Assembly (NCBI GenBank): GCA_013399875.1
Contig: VXAZ01018986.1
Coordinates: forward strand, 124,311-188,310
Source of the DNA: Gymnorhina tibicen
Lineage: Eukaryota > Chordata > Aves > Passeriformes > Artamidae
Length of the DNA: 64,000 bases
Direction: 5' to 3'
Shown: positions 36,482 to 51,372 of the stretch, in pieces
Layout: each line of letters opens with the position of its first letter
Position numbering within the stretch: the stretch's first letter is position 1
The notes under the pieces: model-generated
Told to the model about the DNA's origin: nothing
Seen by the model: only the letters and a program-made list of their open reading frames with translations
Database searches by the model: none
Program-made: the position numbers and the translations under genes

Positions 36482-39400
36482 GGGTCAATAATATAATTAA
36501 GGAACACTAAGATTATTAAATGCAATTTTATACAAATAGTAACTACAGATATCTATCAATAGCATTACTTGAATCACGTTCTACGAGTATGCCAATAATA
36601 CTTACTGTTATCCATGGGGATAAGCATCGCCAGCTTGAAATGCAACCAGCTTCTGGATAGGCACTTAAAAAAGCATTATCTCAGTGGGAACATCGTCATC
36701 TGACCCTGCTCTTGTCCCACTCCCTCCAAGGGCCAAGATGCGACATTTCAGAAAAAGGTGAAACCCTCTCTCTGTCACCCTGACAATACATGTTCAGCCA
36801 AAGCATGCCAACTTACGCAGGTGACATCCAGCGTTCTTCTTGATTTCTAGAAATTATCAATTTACACCTGCAGATGAGGTTTGCAACTAATGACTTCAGC
36901 ATTACTGTCAAACTCATTTTGAATTATTTTTTTGTGCTATACATCTGACAAACTTCCTACCGTTGTGAACTGTCATAGCAGGCGAGTCAGTTAAGAGGTA
37001 TATACTTTACACTCATATCTTATTTAGCACTGCAGTTCTTTCTTTTTAACATCATGTACTGTATCTTATTCTCAAGATGGGGGAAAGCTCAGCTTCATAT
37101 TCGTATCTGCTCATAGTGCTGACAACTCCCTCTAGTTTTCCCTCTGAGGCATCAGCTGTGCACAGATGTACCTTCTCTCACGTCTTTCAGAAGAAATATC
37201 CTATTCCAATCTCTGCTACCTTCCTTTAACCTCACACACTCACCCCCTTCTCCACTTTTCAGTCTCTAATCACAAATGCATGGCTGATAGCCACCTTTCT
37301 TTCAGAACTGTATCTGGGGATAGCCAACATGTCAGACCCACAAAATGAACTAATGCTTTTTTCTTTCTGAGTACAAAACTCCCCTTCTCTCAAGCTGACA
37401 AATTAGGATCTTTTCTTCACATGGTTACAGTCTCTGCAAACTGCTAACGTCTCAATGAGAGCCCAACTAAATAAATCATTCAGAACGAAAGAGCTGCTTA
37501 AGCTGTAAGTGACCTGAAACAGCTACTGAATTTTTAAATGCTCACATCCTCCCCTCAAAGCAATGAAATATTCTGTATAAACAAACACCAGCTCTCCAAA
37601 CCTGCTGGGCTATCAGAAAACAGGCTTAAGAAGGAAGCACAGGAGCTGGGAATTAGCAGGGATAATTAATTTTTCTTGAAGGATTGCAACACTGCCATTA
37701 ATTGCCTCAAAGTGTACAGAATGTCGGAACAGCCTCAATAACAACTAATGTTCAAATACCAACTGTACTCATCTTTTAACCACATACCTTGCATATTGAT
37801 TTTGACACAAATGTGTATTACAGAGTATGATATTTTTATTGTGAAAATCCTTTAAGATAAAAGGTACACTTGCAGGGAAATATCAGCATTATTCTGTGGA
37901 CATTAACAAATACCTACTGTATTTTCCACTAGTTGTAACAACTGTTGTTCTCACTTGAACAGACATTTTTCTTCCACAATAGAAAACCAGTTACAGATAT
38001 TTTTCTATAGGAAGTGTCTGCTACTTTTCATTAATTTGTTATTCTGAAGTTTTGCAGGCTTCAAGACAGTTGGATAGTGAAAAAAAAATCCGAATTATTC
38101 TACACATATTCAAGGGCTGAAACTACGAAAATTAATTCAACAAAATTCAACACAGCCATGCTTTATTCTTTCTAGAAACATTCTCAATACGGCTTTAGCA
38201 CTGCATTTGGTTTAGGAAAACACTGTGATAACAGGCAAGTTTCTTTTTTCAGTCTTGAGCATCTGCAGTACCTGGGTAGATCACAATGTCTTGTTAAATT
38301 CTGCCTGGAAGAAAAGTGGATTGACAGAAGGTATTTGAATTCTGCACTCTGTGTTGAAAACTACTTGGCAGATGAATTGTTGTCCTGCTCACAACAATTA
38401 GGGAGCACCAAGAGGAGAAAAGAGGAAAAGAGGCAGATGATAATTAAAAGCTTGGTATTTTGTTTCTGAGTTTTTAGGTATATTGTTAAAAAAGAAAACC
38501 GTAACAGGATAGATTTCAATACACTAAATATGTATTCAAATCTTGGGTATAGTAATGGAATCAGTACCCATAAACAGCCAGCAATAATTTCCTGTAGCCC
38601 TTACCCCTAGAGCTGCATGGCAATATACATTTGAACTTTTGATAAGAAGGTTTTTGAGATTATATCCGTCAGGCTAAACAAGTAGATTCATGAATGTCAT
38701 TAACAGTCATGTTTAAAAGATCAAAACCCAACTCTGTTTTTCACATATTTGCCTTTTGAATACAAATCTAGTTGCAAAGTAACATACTGTTTTTTCCATT
38801 AGTGTTTATACCTCAAACAGAACTACTTGCAGGCACAAATATAGGAGACGAGCTTCTTCATACCATACCTATATTATAGAATATTTATGCAAAGTATTTC
38901 CAGTCCCTTGAGACAAACAGTGGTAGTATCCAGTGTCCTCAAGTGCCCACAATGTAGGCAGAGGCAGTTAACCTTCCTGCATGTGTCAAAGTTGCACTGA
39001 AGAAAGAAATCAAACACAAGAGCAGAATATCTGATAAGTTTGGTTAAGTAATTGAAATTAAGAACCATTAGGGAGGTAATTTCTATAAACAGAAGCATTT
39101 CAGAGATTATTGATTATGATATTCATCAAGTACTATATGAAATCTCTGGTGATAATTCAAAATATTTTAAAAAATTTTTTCCTTTTTTGAAAATGCACAT
39201 GCAATGAGAGTCATATTCAGTGAAGAGAATTTCTGACATTTCTTTCTGAAATACAATTTCAGAAATGTTTTAACTTTTTCCTTTGTCTGCTGTTCTCATG
39301 CTTCCCTACCTTCACCTTAAAAAGTTAATCATATAAAAGTTCATGGCATTGTGAGGTACTCAGAAATTACGTGTGATAAATGAATGCATGATGTCAGATT

Positions 39401-42400
39401 GCCCCATCAACAAGAGGGCAAAATTATTTTTACTCACAAAACTTAATCTGAACTCAGTATATTTTTCTTACCTGGTCTTGAAGGAATTCAGGTTCAGCCT
39501 TTGATCTGAAAAAGTTCTTCTTGGCTTAACAGCAGCAACTGCAAATTTGTACAAATTAATAGAAACGTCAGATATATCTATACAGGAATAACTTCTCTCA
39601 TTGATTTCTTTTTAAACACAAGAGATATCACTGAACTTAGGATTTGAAATATCTGAAAAGCATATTACCACTCTTTCAAAAGCTTGCAATCTGGTGCTTC
39701 ACAACCACTAAGCAAGAGAAGCAATTCCCTTATAAATTTATGAATAAGGGAATTACACTGTGTGTAATTCCAATCTTCTCAGTCACAGTTGGTTTTTGCC
39801 TCTAGCAGTAGGAATACTCGGAGTTGAAATAGGGAAAGGACCCATGGAGACCACCACCAAGTCTGAAATCCTGTTAAACAGCTAACAATACCAAAACTAA
39901 CAGACCCTGACAGAATAAGCTCATAAAAAGAAAAGACCAGGGACTAAGCTGTGGGGCACTTTAGCTCCCTTTATACACAGATTCCCCGTACTCTCGGATG
40001 ACTGACAGAAAAAGTTCTCATTTTCAAGATGCTCCAGTCAGTAAAGAGAAAGGGATTTAATATCTCACAACTTAAAATTCCTTTTGTTTCAACTTAATTT
40101 CCAAGAACACTGAAACAAGACAGGGGCTGTACTCTACTTCTTCTGCTGCCATAAGAAAAAAAACAAAACAAAACAAAAATCCCAGGAAAGTACAGGACAC
40201 ATGTTCATCATTTAAGTTTAGGCACAAAGCCACATTGTAACAACATAACAAACCACAACCTCAGTATTATTTCTACAGAATCACTTTTCTTTTCTCACCC
40301 TTAAAAAAAGGAGAAGGGCAGCTCTGCCCAGCAGGATACAATGTGGTGGATCATTATATACAGGCTCTTAGAATAGAGGAAAAAATTGGTTTAACCAATT
40401 TAATCAAGGTAGAATATATGCAAAGCCCAATTTGGATGGCAGTGGTTTCACAGCAAGCAATAAAGCTTGTATAGTCCTGCCACAGGAACGTTTTTATTAT
40501 GTTCAATGTGTTTTACAGGTAGCAAGGAAATGAGGACAGATAACAGCGTATGCCAGTTCTCCCCAGCTGGTGGAGGTAGCTGATCTCTAGCAAAATTGCA
40601 GAACATACCCAAGGCATACACCGAGCAAAGACACTGCTTATTTGGTGTGGTGCTCTAAGACACCTGACTGAACAGACCAAGTTTCCAAGAATCTGTTAAT
40701 GGAAATTTCACCTGTCCCTCTTAATATTGTGTATTTGTAACATACAATCATCAAGAAGCAATTCTTATGTCATAAGAAGTCCCAAAATAAAACAAGTGTC
40801 TGAACAAGCGTCCTGTAACAGCCCAAAATTCGCACACTCCCCCACCAAACCCATCTGTCTACATGGCCAACACAGGACTCAAGATTGCTGTAGAAGTGTT
40901 TCCGTCTGCTTTTTGCAGAGCACTCAGTAAGTTGTTTCTAGATGTTCTTGTTGCTGCCACAGGCAAAACAATAAATAAGTAAGGATTTTATCTCCAAAGA
41001 AAATTTGTGGTAAAAACTTAAAGGAACAGACAGCACAGAAAGGATTGGCTCTAGAACAGCTGTTTCTCAAGGCCTCACCCTGTAAGCACTCAATGTTCTA
41101 ATTGTCAGAAAATGCTCAAGTTGTTTTGGATTATGCATTACTTAATAGATCTGAGGCACAGACAGTATGCACTGCTGCTACAAATTGGTGTGAATAATCA
41201 TTCCAGCTTTTTCAGCTGATTGTTGTATAATTTCGCTTCCTTAAAAAGAACATATACTTCACGGATGAGCCCACCCAGGTGCCAGAGAATCTAATTTGCA
41301 TCAGAAAAGTGGTATTCAGATCTGCCCTTAGACAAGATCTTCATTATTATTTTATGTTTATATTCAGATTTATTTGCATAACACAGCCATGCAATAATAG
41401 AATTGCATCAGTTACAAATTTCCCTACCAACATCTGTACTGGTTCTAGTTTAATTTAAAGCATGAAAAAGAGGGGAGCTCCTGGGAAGCTGCCAGCAGTA
41501 ATATCCTCCTGCACTTTAAGCAAACAGTTTGTTTCCTCCATAGGAGACAGATCAATACTCAAGAAACAAAAACAAAATCAAGAAAAGCTAAAGGCTTAGT
41601 CATGTAAATCAGGGTGGAGGAAAAATGAAAGAAAGCTCCTCATTGGCATTCTACAACTTCTGCAGACCCCCATGGCCCATTAGCTAATTTCTGTTAAAAC
41701 ACAGAGCTCTGGAATAATAAATGCCAGTGGCACATTTCTAAAGGTTTGTGGTAACTGAAATAAACATGTCCCTGTTCCCAGGACACCAAGAGACAGAAAA
41801 TTAACCAGAGGTTAACTGGGTCATTAGCTAGAGCACAATATAGGTCACTGCAGATTTAATTTAGTTTGTATTCGGCTAAAGAATCAAATACAGCAACCAG
41901 TTCTCACAGCAGGAAAGTAAGTAACTTATCAGCATGCTGACGTATCTTAGATACCAGGGCACCATGTCTGTCATGATTCATACCACTTTCAACTAATTTC
42001 ACATTATTTTGATGAAACAAAGTACAAACAAGCATACAACTCAAATGGTTCTGAATCTAAGTATTCAAATACATGCACAAATAATGAATATATAACATTG
42101 TATACAGTCTGGGGTTTTGCCTTCTTTTTTTTTAATACACTTGAAAATATTTAAGTAAACTTCTCCTCCAAAACAGGGTTTGCAAGAAAGTCAAAACACG
42201 AGTCTAAAACAAAAGCTATGTGGGTTAAAAAAGAAAAAACCCAAAACATTAGATTTAATGAGTCTGATCAGCACCTAAATAACATATATAAGTATTTTGT
42301 CTCAGTACTGTCTCTGATCAACAAAATACCTCAGCAGCTCTAACATGAGAAGTCCAATAGCCCAAACATTGCAGGAATTGGCAATACTAAATAAACATTT

Positions 42401-44900
42401 AGAACCTGTTTGTATCCAACAGATTTGCATCAGTCTGCACTAAAGAAGAGGGTTCAGAAAGACTGCATGAATTATCAAGAATCCTGTAGCCGTATCAGGT
42501 TAAATTGAGAGACTACCAGCTAGGTCTAGGTTAGAGAGTACTAAAAAGAACATTCTTTCTGCTTTGAGATGTCATTCATCAGAATACTTGCTTTCAGCTT
42601 GGCTTGACTGCTCACTCATAGCTCCAAAAACTCTTGTAGTATGAAGCCAGTGTCAACAGTTAACAACAGCAACACTGCATTATATACCAAAAAAAGGTTT
42701 TCTGTTCTGTTACAGTGGCAGAAAAGACCTATTTTATCATCAGTTATCTGAAGAAAAATCTAAAAATAAATCAGTTTCAAGTTAGTAGCCTCACCATGTT
42801 TTGGTTTTTTTCAGAACACTATGTATATTATAGTTTTCACTTGGCTGTCTTCCAAAGTCTTCACAAACATTTAAGATTTTGATAGATCAGTCAGCTGGAG
42901 AGAAGAAAATTTTAAAAGATTCCAATTTGAAGACATCTTAATTCTGAAATTTCATTTGGACATCCAATTTGTATAGCTCTCTGCTTCCAGTGAAATCAAT
43001 ACAACTTCACAGATGAAATTTCAACTCCCCCTCAAAAAATTAAAGAGAGATATCCAAATGTATTTATGAAGCATAGAAATATACATTATCCTGGTCTACA
43101 AGAGCTAATTCCAAGAGTGCAGAGACTCTGCAAAATCCAGAGTACCTGTGTCCATAGAGCATAGCTCTATTTAGAGATGCCCAAACTAATTCAAAGTAAT
43201 TTAACCACATTAGAACAAAAATCTGCCAAAGAGATTCATGCAGAGCTCTGATCAGGTCACTAACACAGGTAACACTGCTTCCTGTACTCAAGGAATCCCA
43301 TTTGGAGCTAGCTTAGTTATACGGAATTACACAGAATACCTGTACCTCTGGTGATCCACAGGCGAGATGGGGTAAGCACATCTGAGGCTAGATTTCCAAC
43401 AGTATCCACAGCTAAATTTCCAGGAATATCCAACTAACAGTGGGGACAGAGAGGAGCATGCAACAAGTATCAAGGGAACACATTACAATGGAAAATGGTG
43501 CTGATACCCTCCCTGCCATCAGCTGTAATTTTTAGCAGACAGCATCATCAAAATCCACAGTATTTTTGCCCCTTCCCCAAGATACTCCATTGCATCTGTG
43601 ACAAGTCAGGAAACAGGATTTGAGGCAGTAGATCCAACATGGGGATGTTGCAGCAGATCTATTCTGGAGATTTTTTCCATTCAAGGGAACTCTCTCATTT
43701 CTTACCTTAGAGCAAAATAGGAATGGCAGGGGACCAGAAGTAGCCATGCACTTGGCCTATAGGTAATTATTTTAAAAGTATTTGAATAATAGCAAATCCA
43801 AGAATTAGACATCTGTAACTTTTAATTCAGGTAAGTTCTGCTGCTGGTTCTCAACCCACCCTAACAAATCCAAGTAACAGTATCAGTGACAGGAAAAAGA
43901 GGAAAATGCCTTGCTGTTCAGCATGAAGCTTCAAATAGTCAGTGCTCAAAAATTACTGCTTTACAGCACAGTAGAAGTTAAGACTGTAGGCAAGAAGGAC
44001 CTACTCTAGAAGCTTTGAGTCCCAATTCCAAATTGAAAATTGATGGGCAGAGGTCATCTTGTCTGCAAATCAGACAGCTGACTGTCCAAACATAAATATT
44101 ACTTCCTGCTCATGGAGAAAACTGCCATTATGCTGGGTTCTTGCAAAGAAATACCCTTCACCAAACACAATCTGGAGTTATTCGGTTTCTTTGCCTTTGG
44201 TAGTGTTGGCTTCACCTGTGGCAAGCGGTTTTTGGAAAGTGGATATTACTAAACTACCTGGTATTTGACTGAAAACAGAATTAAATAACCCTTTGCAAAG
44301 AGGGCACTCATGCTTATCCTTCAGGTGTCCATGAATTTAAGCTCCATTTCACCCTGTGTAAATTCATTTCATATGTTGCAAGATTTGTACCCAGTTGAAC
44401 TGGAATCTTTCTGGCAGATACAAACAACTTCTACCAGGTTTTAAGACTCAGCCCTATGAGGCAGACATTAGGTTTCTAAGCATCAGTAGCTCCCAATAAG
44501 CATCTTGAATGCTCCAATTGCTGTCTCATCATTGCAGATGCAGAGAATGCACATGTGGAAGACTACTGAAAGTTATTAACATGATAATATTGGTAGCCAA
44601 GCCTTTGCCCTGAGATCAAAGAGAACAGCAAAATCCAGCACACAGATGATGAAAGAAACACTTAAAAGTCCTAGTATGAGTATTGAGCATTAAAACTTTA
44701 CTACTTTTGAACTGGAAAGCCGGTTTAATGTTGATTCAGGTAAGAATAAAAATACATTCAAACGTTGCAGTGAAATTGATAGTAGAATGTTTTCCACTTA
44801 CATATTTTATACACATACATGGAAAAAGTCAATTTGAAGTAAGTATTGCAAAGAGTTCATTTTTTATCTTAAGACAGAAAATCTGCCTTCTAACTGCTGT

Positions 44901-44954
44901 CTTCCTACTCTCTTGTAGCAGATTTCTCTTCCTATTCTCTTGTAGCAGATTTCC
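44901..44954. repeat. 27-bp tandem duplication
   Basis: Two adjacent copies of a unit starting CTTCCTACTCTCTTGTAGCA, at 44901-44927 and 44928-44954, differing at about two bases. Confidence 0.88.
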
Positions 44955-46265
44955 CTGACACATACACATCTCTCATTCCTTAATATCATACCTGTGAAAA
45001 CTAGAGGAATAAAACTTAAAATCCTGCATGAAGACAAGGACTTACGTATTCTGAAAAGTAGGAATGGTACTAGTGCCTCTTCAAACCTGACACAACCAGG
45101 CAATGATGCACTTCTAAGGGCTTCCTCCTCCTATCACTATGTTGATTTTGGCCCCAGCTAGCTTTATATCTACTTTCCTTGATACTATTAGCAGCCTGAA
45201 AATAACCAAGTGCTCTAAACCCAAGAAGTTTAATCTAATCTCAGATGGTTCCATCACACCCATCTCTGCCACCATGGCTGCTTCTATACCAGGACCATGG
45301 AATCAGACACAGTTAAACATAACCCACAGCATAAATACATTCATCCTGCTAGTGATACTCCAAGACTGAGAAACCAGAGCTATCTGAATTTGGTGAGAAA
45401 CATGAACCTAAATAAGTGTTCCATAATTGAAGGAGTTCCATTAACACATATACCAGAAATATTTTTTTAAAAAATACTCCAAAAAATGCTTATTCAGAGA
45501 ATTCTGTGCAAAAGTTTGTTTAAGCAGATAACTGATATATGGGAAAAAAGTCTTGGAATTAAGCTCTCTTCAAACTTAATGTTCACTACAACAACTCTGC
45601 TAAACACTAACAGAGGGGGTTCTAACAAGTAACTATGCTTTCTATAATAAATAAGAACATGGGAAGCATTATATATTTACACCTTAGCAATACACAGTGA
45701 AGTACAACCTGATCACAGAGGGCTGATTCAAAAATAAAAGGATCACTGGAGTTCAGCCAGCCTATGCCTTTGCACCATGGGAGAAATGAGGTATATAGAG
45801 CTCTGATGTCTGTCTAACCTGTTAAACTCCTCAAAAGGTTTCACAACTTTACTGGGTACTCAACTCCTGTTCTTGGAAATGCAATGTGAAATGCAGAAGA
45901 TCACGTTAGCATCACAAATACGTAAGCTATAAAATACTGTCAGTTTATTTCGAGGACCCTCTGCCCAAGACCACTAGAAACAAGTCACACAGCATACTAT
46001 CTTTTAAGAGGACAGCAGAGAAATCACAGGCTTTCTCAAAGACTTAGAAAGACTTTGAGAATTCTTAGAATTCTGTTTGGCTTCTCACCTAATTCAAGGA
46101 CACTCAGTCTTCTCTTACTGGGATAATAATTATTTCAGATCATAGATAATTTTGCTCCTTTTCTCTAGATTCCTCCTAGGGATTTCCTGTATGATGTTTG
46201 CAGGATAGTTCCTTAAGAGGAGAAAATGCTGATACATGACAGCTTCTAACAATATGGGACAAAAA

Positions 46266-46293
46266 NNNNNNNNNNNNNNNNNNNNNNNNNNNN
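46266..46293. other. Assembly gap (28 N) with identical flanks
   Basis: The 11 bases before the gap (TGGGACAAAAA, 46255-46265) are repeated immediately after it (46294-46304). This suggests that the two contig ends overlap or that a small tandem repeat was collapsed. Confidence 0.9.
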
Positions 46294-46819
46294 TGGGACA
46301 AAAACCAGATCCTCAATCTCTACAAATACAGCCAAAGACTTAAATGAGGGAAGTGCTTCATTTGAGGTTCAGCTTTTGCATTTTACTGGTACCAAGGTAC
46401 TCCTATTTCCCGGAAACAAAACATGGCGAGTATATGCTGCCTTGCTATGTGAAACTTGCCAAATTCAGTCTCTATTCCCATGCCACTTCTCCCTTTCCAG
46501 AGTTCAGTAAGTGTTTCTTTAAAAACCTAAGTCTTCATTTATTTGAAGATTTTGCTCTGCTGAAGAACATTTTCTCACTTAAAACACTTGTTTCTGGATC
46601 AGACTTGCCAAGTTTGGTGTATGGTGGTATATCTCAAATGCACTCAAATAACCATGAAAATACCAGATTGTGCTATTAGTTATCTTAGCATACATCAACT
46701 TGCGATTCAAATCCTAGAAAAACTTGCAAAAATACACATTCAAGAGCAGAGGTATCCGACATTCTATTCAATGGAATTGATCCATTCAATTTTGAAAAAG
46801 AATTGAGTTCTGGTTTTGT

Positions 46820-46882
46820 ATTGTGTTTAGGGTTTTGGGTTGTTTTGTTGTTTTTGTTTGGTGTTTTTTGGGGTTTTTTTTA
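46820..46882. repeat. T/G-rich low-complexity tract
   Basis: Interleaved runs of T and G without a fixed period. It is comparable to the reverse complement of the A/C-rich tracts at 50.1 and 51.3 kb. Confidence 0.6.
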
Positions 46883-49800
46883 ACAGGCCTTTAACAAACC
46901 TATAGGTTTGCTATTTGCAAATCTAGTTTCCAAAGGAAGGGAAGAGAGATATTTTTGCTAGTTAAAAGTTAAATCTTTCAGTAATCCTTTTTTTTTAATT
47001 TAATAGAACTCTTCTTTTAATTGCTTGTAACATCTCCATTCCTGAAAAGATTGACAAAAAATTTTGATGTGTTTGAAAATTATTTTTGTAATTTTGAAAA
47101 TGACTAACTATCAAAGCTGTCTGGTTCATTTCAAACTGCAGCCGTATTACAAGATAAAAGCAGGATGAAGTCACAATTTAGTTTTATTGCTTGATAGCAC
47201 AGTAACTTCAGCTGTACTTTTAATGAGATAAACGGCAGTGGCTGAAATACAGTACTCAGTCACACTTTAGAACATTGGTGCAGAAGCTATAAAATATAAA
47301 TTGTACTAGGTAATAAGCTACCCTAAATGCATCATATTGTTGAATCTTCTATGTTCTGTAGCTAGCAATGTTAGTACTCCAACATGACACTACAAATCCT
47401 TACTCTGCTAGAGACAGGAAGAGTAAAAGTCACAAGGATTATCTGAAACTAGATTAAAGCCTTTCCCTAAAGGCCTTCCCTAAAGCCATGGTTAATGCAT
47501 TCACCAATTAAACATGTAAGTTAGTATTACATGTAGCCATCTGATGGAAAAGGACTTAAGAGGTAAACTAAAACTGTTAAAAACAAAAATGTAAGATAGT
47601 CTCAAAATTTTCCAGAAGGTTACAAGAGGAGCTAATTGAGACTACAACACTTTTCTACAGTGAAGTACTGGACTACTTGCCTAACAAAACCAGGACAAAT
47701 TCCAATTCAACAGCAGTGCCTGAAAGAAAGGAAGACACCAACACACGTGTTAAGTATGTATTAAAATAGAGTCCAGCTTTTTTTATGGAGGTGAAAAGAT
47801 AATGAATCCTTCATTGCTTAGAAGGAGACGTTTTTGTCTTGCCATAGAACAGCTCCCCAAAGAATATTTACATTTTTCTACAACCTGTAATTTTCTCATT
47901 TACCATTCATCAGGGTCCAAAGATCTTTTGCCGCACATAGGATGTCCGCACATGTTTAATGATCGTTTTACCAAACAAATGTCACAGTCCGAATAAAATA
48001 AATCAATTAATACTGCTGATGTTCCTCATTTAACACCATTAATATCATACTGTGAACAGCTACAGAACCGACAAGGTTTTGTATCATATCTAAGCTCTGC
48101 TGGTTGCAAGTCTGTTCTCCAGCAGACAGCACGGAGAAGATAGCCCATGCAAGTATCACAGGCCAGGTAATTCAATAGAATTTTTAATGATTGCTTTGAT
48201 CTTCCAGTTAAACTATCAGACAAGTCTGACTAAAGACAGATCATTAGGTAGAGATTTAGATGTACTAGTTAAAACTCATTTATCTACATTCTTACAGATG
48301 CCTCCACTTTCATCAGTGTGCTAGGATCTGGAGCAGTCAGAAAACTCCAACTGGACCACAGAATCCAGTGCATCATCATACTGTTAGATGTCCAACAAGA
48401 GCTAAAGATTTACCCAGTGAATTAGAAGGCAGAAGATACATTGCAGTATTGTCTTCAATGGCAACTAAACTGCCTCACCCTTCTGTAGGCACAACTAAGT
48501 TACATTCTGTAAAGTAATCTGTCTCTGCACATATTAGCTACAAAAAAAGTTTCCTAAGAGAAGAAACATAATTTTTCTCTAAGCCACTCGAGTCTTCTAC
48601 ACTGACTACATCTCCCTATGATAAAGAAAGGACGACATAAAGGAGTCCAGTTATTTAGGAAGTCCTTCAAATTATGCTGTGCTGTAATACAAAGGAAAAT
48701 AAAAAATTTAGTACTAGTCTTCTTATCATGGACCTACCAAGTATTTGTTGTTGGAGAAGTATTGAAACTTTAGTTCTTAGGATTTTGGTACCTTAAATTT
48801 CCTTAGAAGCAAGCTGTGATTTCCCAGACTACATATTTCAGTCAAAGAAGTAAAATGTATGAGTTTAGGATTCTTATATTAAAGCTATAAAAACAGAGCA
48901 ACTAAAACCCAACCCTAAAACACACTCCTGCCCTTTTTGACTTGTGTTCTTTCTGTCCACTGAAAGGCAGAAACTCTGGGGTAACATGCAGGGATAACAC
49001 TGCAAAAAAAGATGCATAAAGAACTTCATCTTGTTAGCACTTCAACCACAAAGACAGAATCCAGAAAAAAAATATTAAATCTATAAGCAGATCTAAGAAA
49101 ATCTATATAACAGGTCAATCGATCAGGACTTCCAGATACCAAAAACCCGTAAGATATTTTCCTTATTCAGTTTCCAGACTGAAAATAACGTCAGCTTCTG
49201 ACACAACTCAGCATCTTTTAGATGCACAATCTTCCTTTCCCAAATACTACTCAAAACCACAAGTTCTTACATACAGTGATTTAATCTATTAAGCTGGAGA
49301 GTCATAGTCAATGACTCAGTCATGGAGATTATCAGAACTGTCAGATCATAGTAGAACCACACTGTTTACAGTGCTTCCTATCTCAGGCATCAATACTTTC
49401 AGTGTTTCACAATGACTGCTGCCTAAAATCTCCAAATAAGACAGGCAATTCAATGGCTTTCCTTTCAGGAACTTGAAATAAGGTGCTGCCCATTTCTAAA
49501 TGGAATTTGTCTTTCAGGAGCAATGAAACTTCATCTAATATTTATGTCATTTCTTGTGAGCTATTGATATTTACAGTTGGTTTACCCATCACCACAAAGC
49601 TGGAACCTTCATTTCAGAATACTATATACAGGTTAATGACAACTAATAGCCTGATAGATTAATTTTATTTTGACACTTTCTCCCAACAATCCATTAAATA
49701 CGGCTAATCAGTACTAGTGATTACTCATCAGAACTTTTATTTCAGTTCCACAAACTGCTTAAACTCACTGAACTTAGAGCTGCTATTCTGATTTTACTGT

Positions 49801-50139
49801 GAAAGGTGAACTAATGCTGGAAAACATACACAGAAGTACAAAATAACAAAGAAAACCCAGAATAACATTTTTATGGAATTCAGAAATATTACACATCCTT
49901 TTTCTTCTTACAGAGGTCATCCACTAATTAGCTGAAATCCTCCCTTATTGAACTTCTACTTTCATTTCAGAATTTCTTACCACACACCATTTAAGTGAAG
50001 GGTAAGGAAGGGTGGTGGGGACAGGCAGTGGAGAAGCAGTTAACCAGCAACAAACTACACGGAGAAATTCAGACAATTTCCAAAGTTAAACAAAAATCCA
50101 AGTGTATAAGAAACTCATTTTAAATGGGAAGTGGGGGGG

Positions 50140-50215
50140 AACAGGAAACCAAAAAAACCCCACAAACAAACAAAAAAACACACACAAAAACCCCAACCAA
50201 ACAAAAAAGACAAAG
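50140..50215. repeat. A/C-rich low-complexity tract
   Basis: Runs of A separated by C, CC and CCCC (CAAACAAACAAAAAAACACA and similar). No periodic unit and no mobile-element body is seen beside it. Confidence 0.65.
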
Positions 50216-51316
50216 TAAGCCCCACTCATAAAGGTTTTCAGGTTTCAAATCAAATTGTGGTTTGTACTAGAATAAACCAAACATATTCTCAAAAACATGA
50301 GCATACTGGAACTTCCATTTTATATGTAAGCCTATATGCCATTCTCTATTACGCCCACTCCAGCCTGAGAAATTGACGCAGCACGTTGATAAAAAATGAG
50401 AACGTGTTTTGTCAAGAATACTAAAACAGACAATTGAAAAGGCCGGTTTTATCAACTCTTCATGAAAATTGGTAAAGGCATGGAGTATTCTTCACATAAG
50501 TATGATCTCACTGAAATCTTCAACCAAGATTCTCTGATGGGTTTGTAGAAGTTCTTGGTCTTACTTTCACTCAATTCTAAATTTCACAGTAAGACAACAT
50601 CTTCAGGTGGCTGAGGGAAGTATGTTAAGAGGAAAAAAGTGAAAAAAATATTGTTTCACTGAGGAGTTACAACTATTTGAAAAATATTTAAATTATTTTA
50701 TGTTATCTACAAAGCAGTAAGTTAGAGATATCTGGCATTCAAACTAATTACTTCTAAAAACAATTTTGAAGGGAAGGTAAAACATAAATTTGCACCAAGT
50801 TGTAGAGTTTTTTGATATTAGATATTAAATCTAGCATCTCAAAAATACATATTTCGATTACACCACAAAAGTGTTTGCTTTATTCGATCACCTGCTCTCT
50901 CACAACACAGAAGGCCCTTACTTACTTATAGATGTAAATCAGTTATACTTGCAAATTTGGTATTGCCAATTCTGTTTGAATTACTCTTTGTAGATAAGCA
51001 ACCATAACTCTTCCAGCCTGAGACGCTCATAACAGAAATGCTCAAAAGGAAGTCACAATAGTGAAATACATAGACTTTCTTAAAAAGAAAACATAGACAG
51101 AGCAAAACATCATCTATCCCAACTTAGCATTCTGTTTAATGAAATAATATCATCTACTTAGGTAAAGGAAACTACAGACATTTTCCTATCGGTTTAGAAG
51201 AAATTATGGAGAAGCTGGTACTGAAAGGGCAAACTAATCAAATGAGTGTATGCAGTAAGGACAAACGCTTTCAGCTAGAAACTACCCAAAAATAAGACTC
51301 CTTGCAAGGAATCTAA

Positions 51317-51372
51317 TGAAGAAAAAAAAAAACCCAACAAAACAAAGACAAAGCACAAAAAACCCCCACCAA
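51317..51372. repeat. A/C-rich low-complexity tract
   Basis: A11 followed by CCCAACAAAACAAAGACAAAG and further A runs. It is the same style as the tract at 50.1 kb. Confidence 0.6.
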
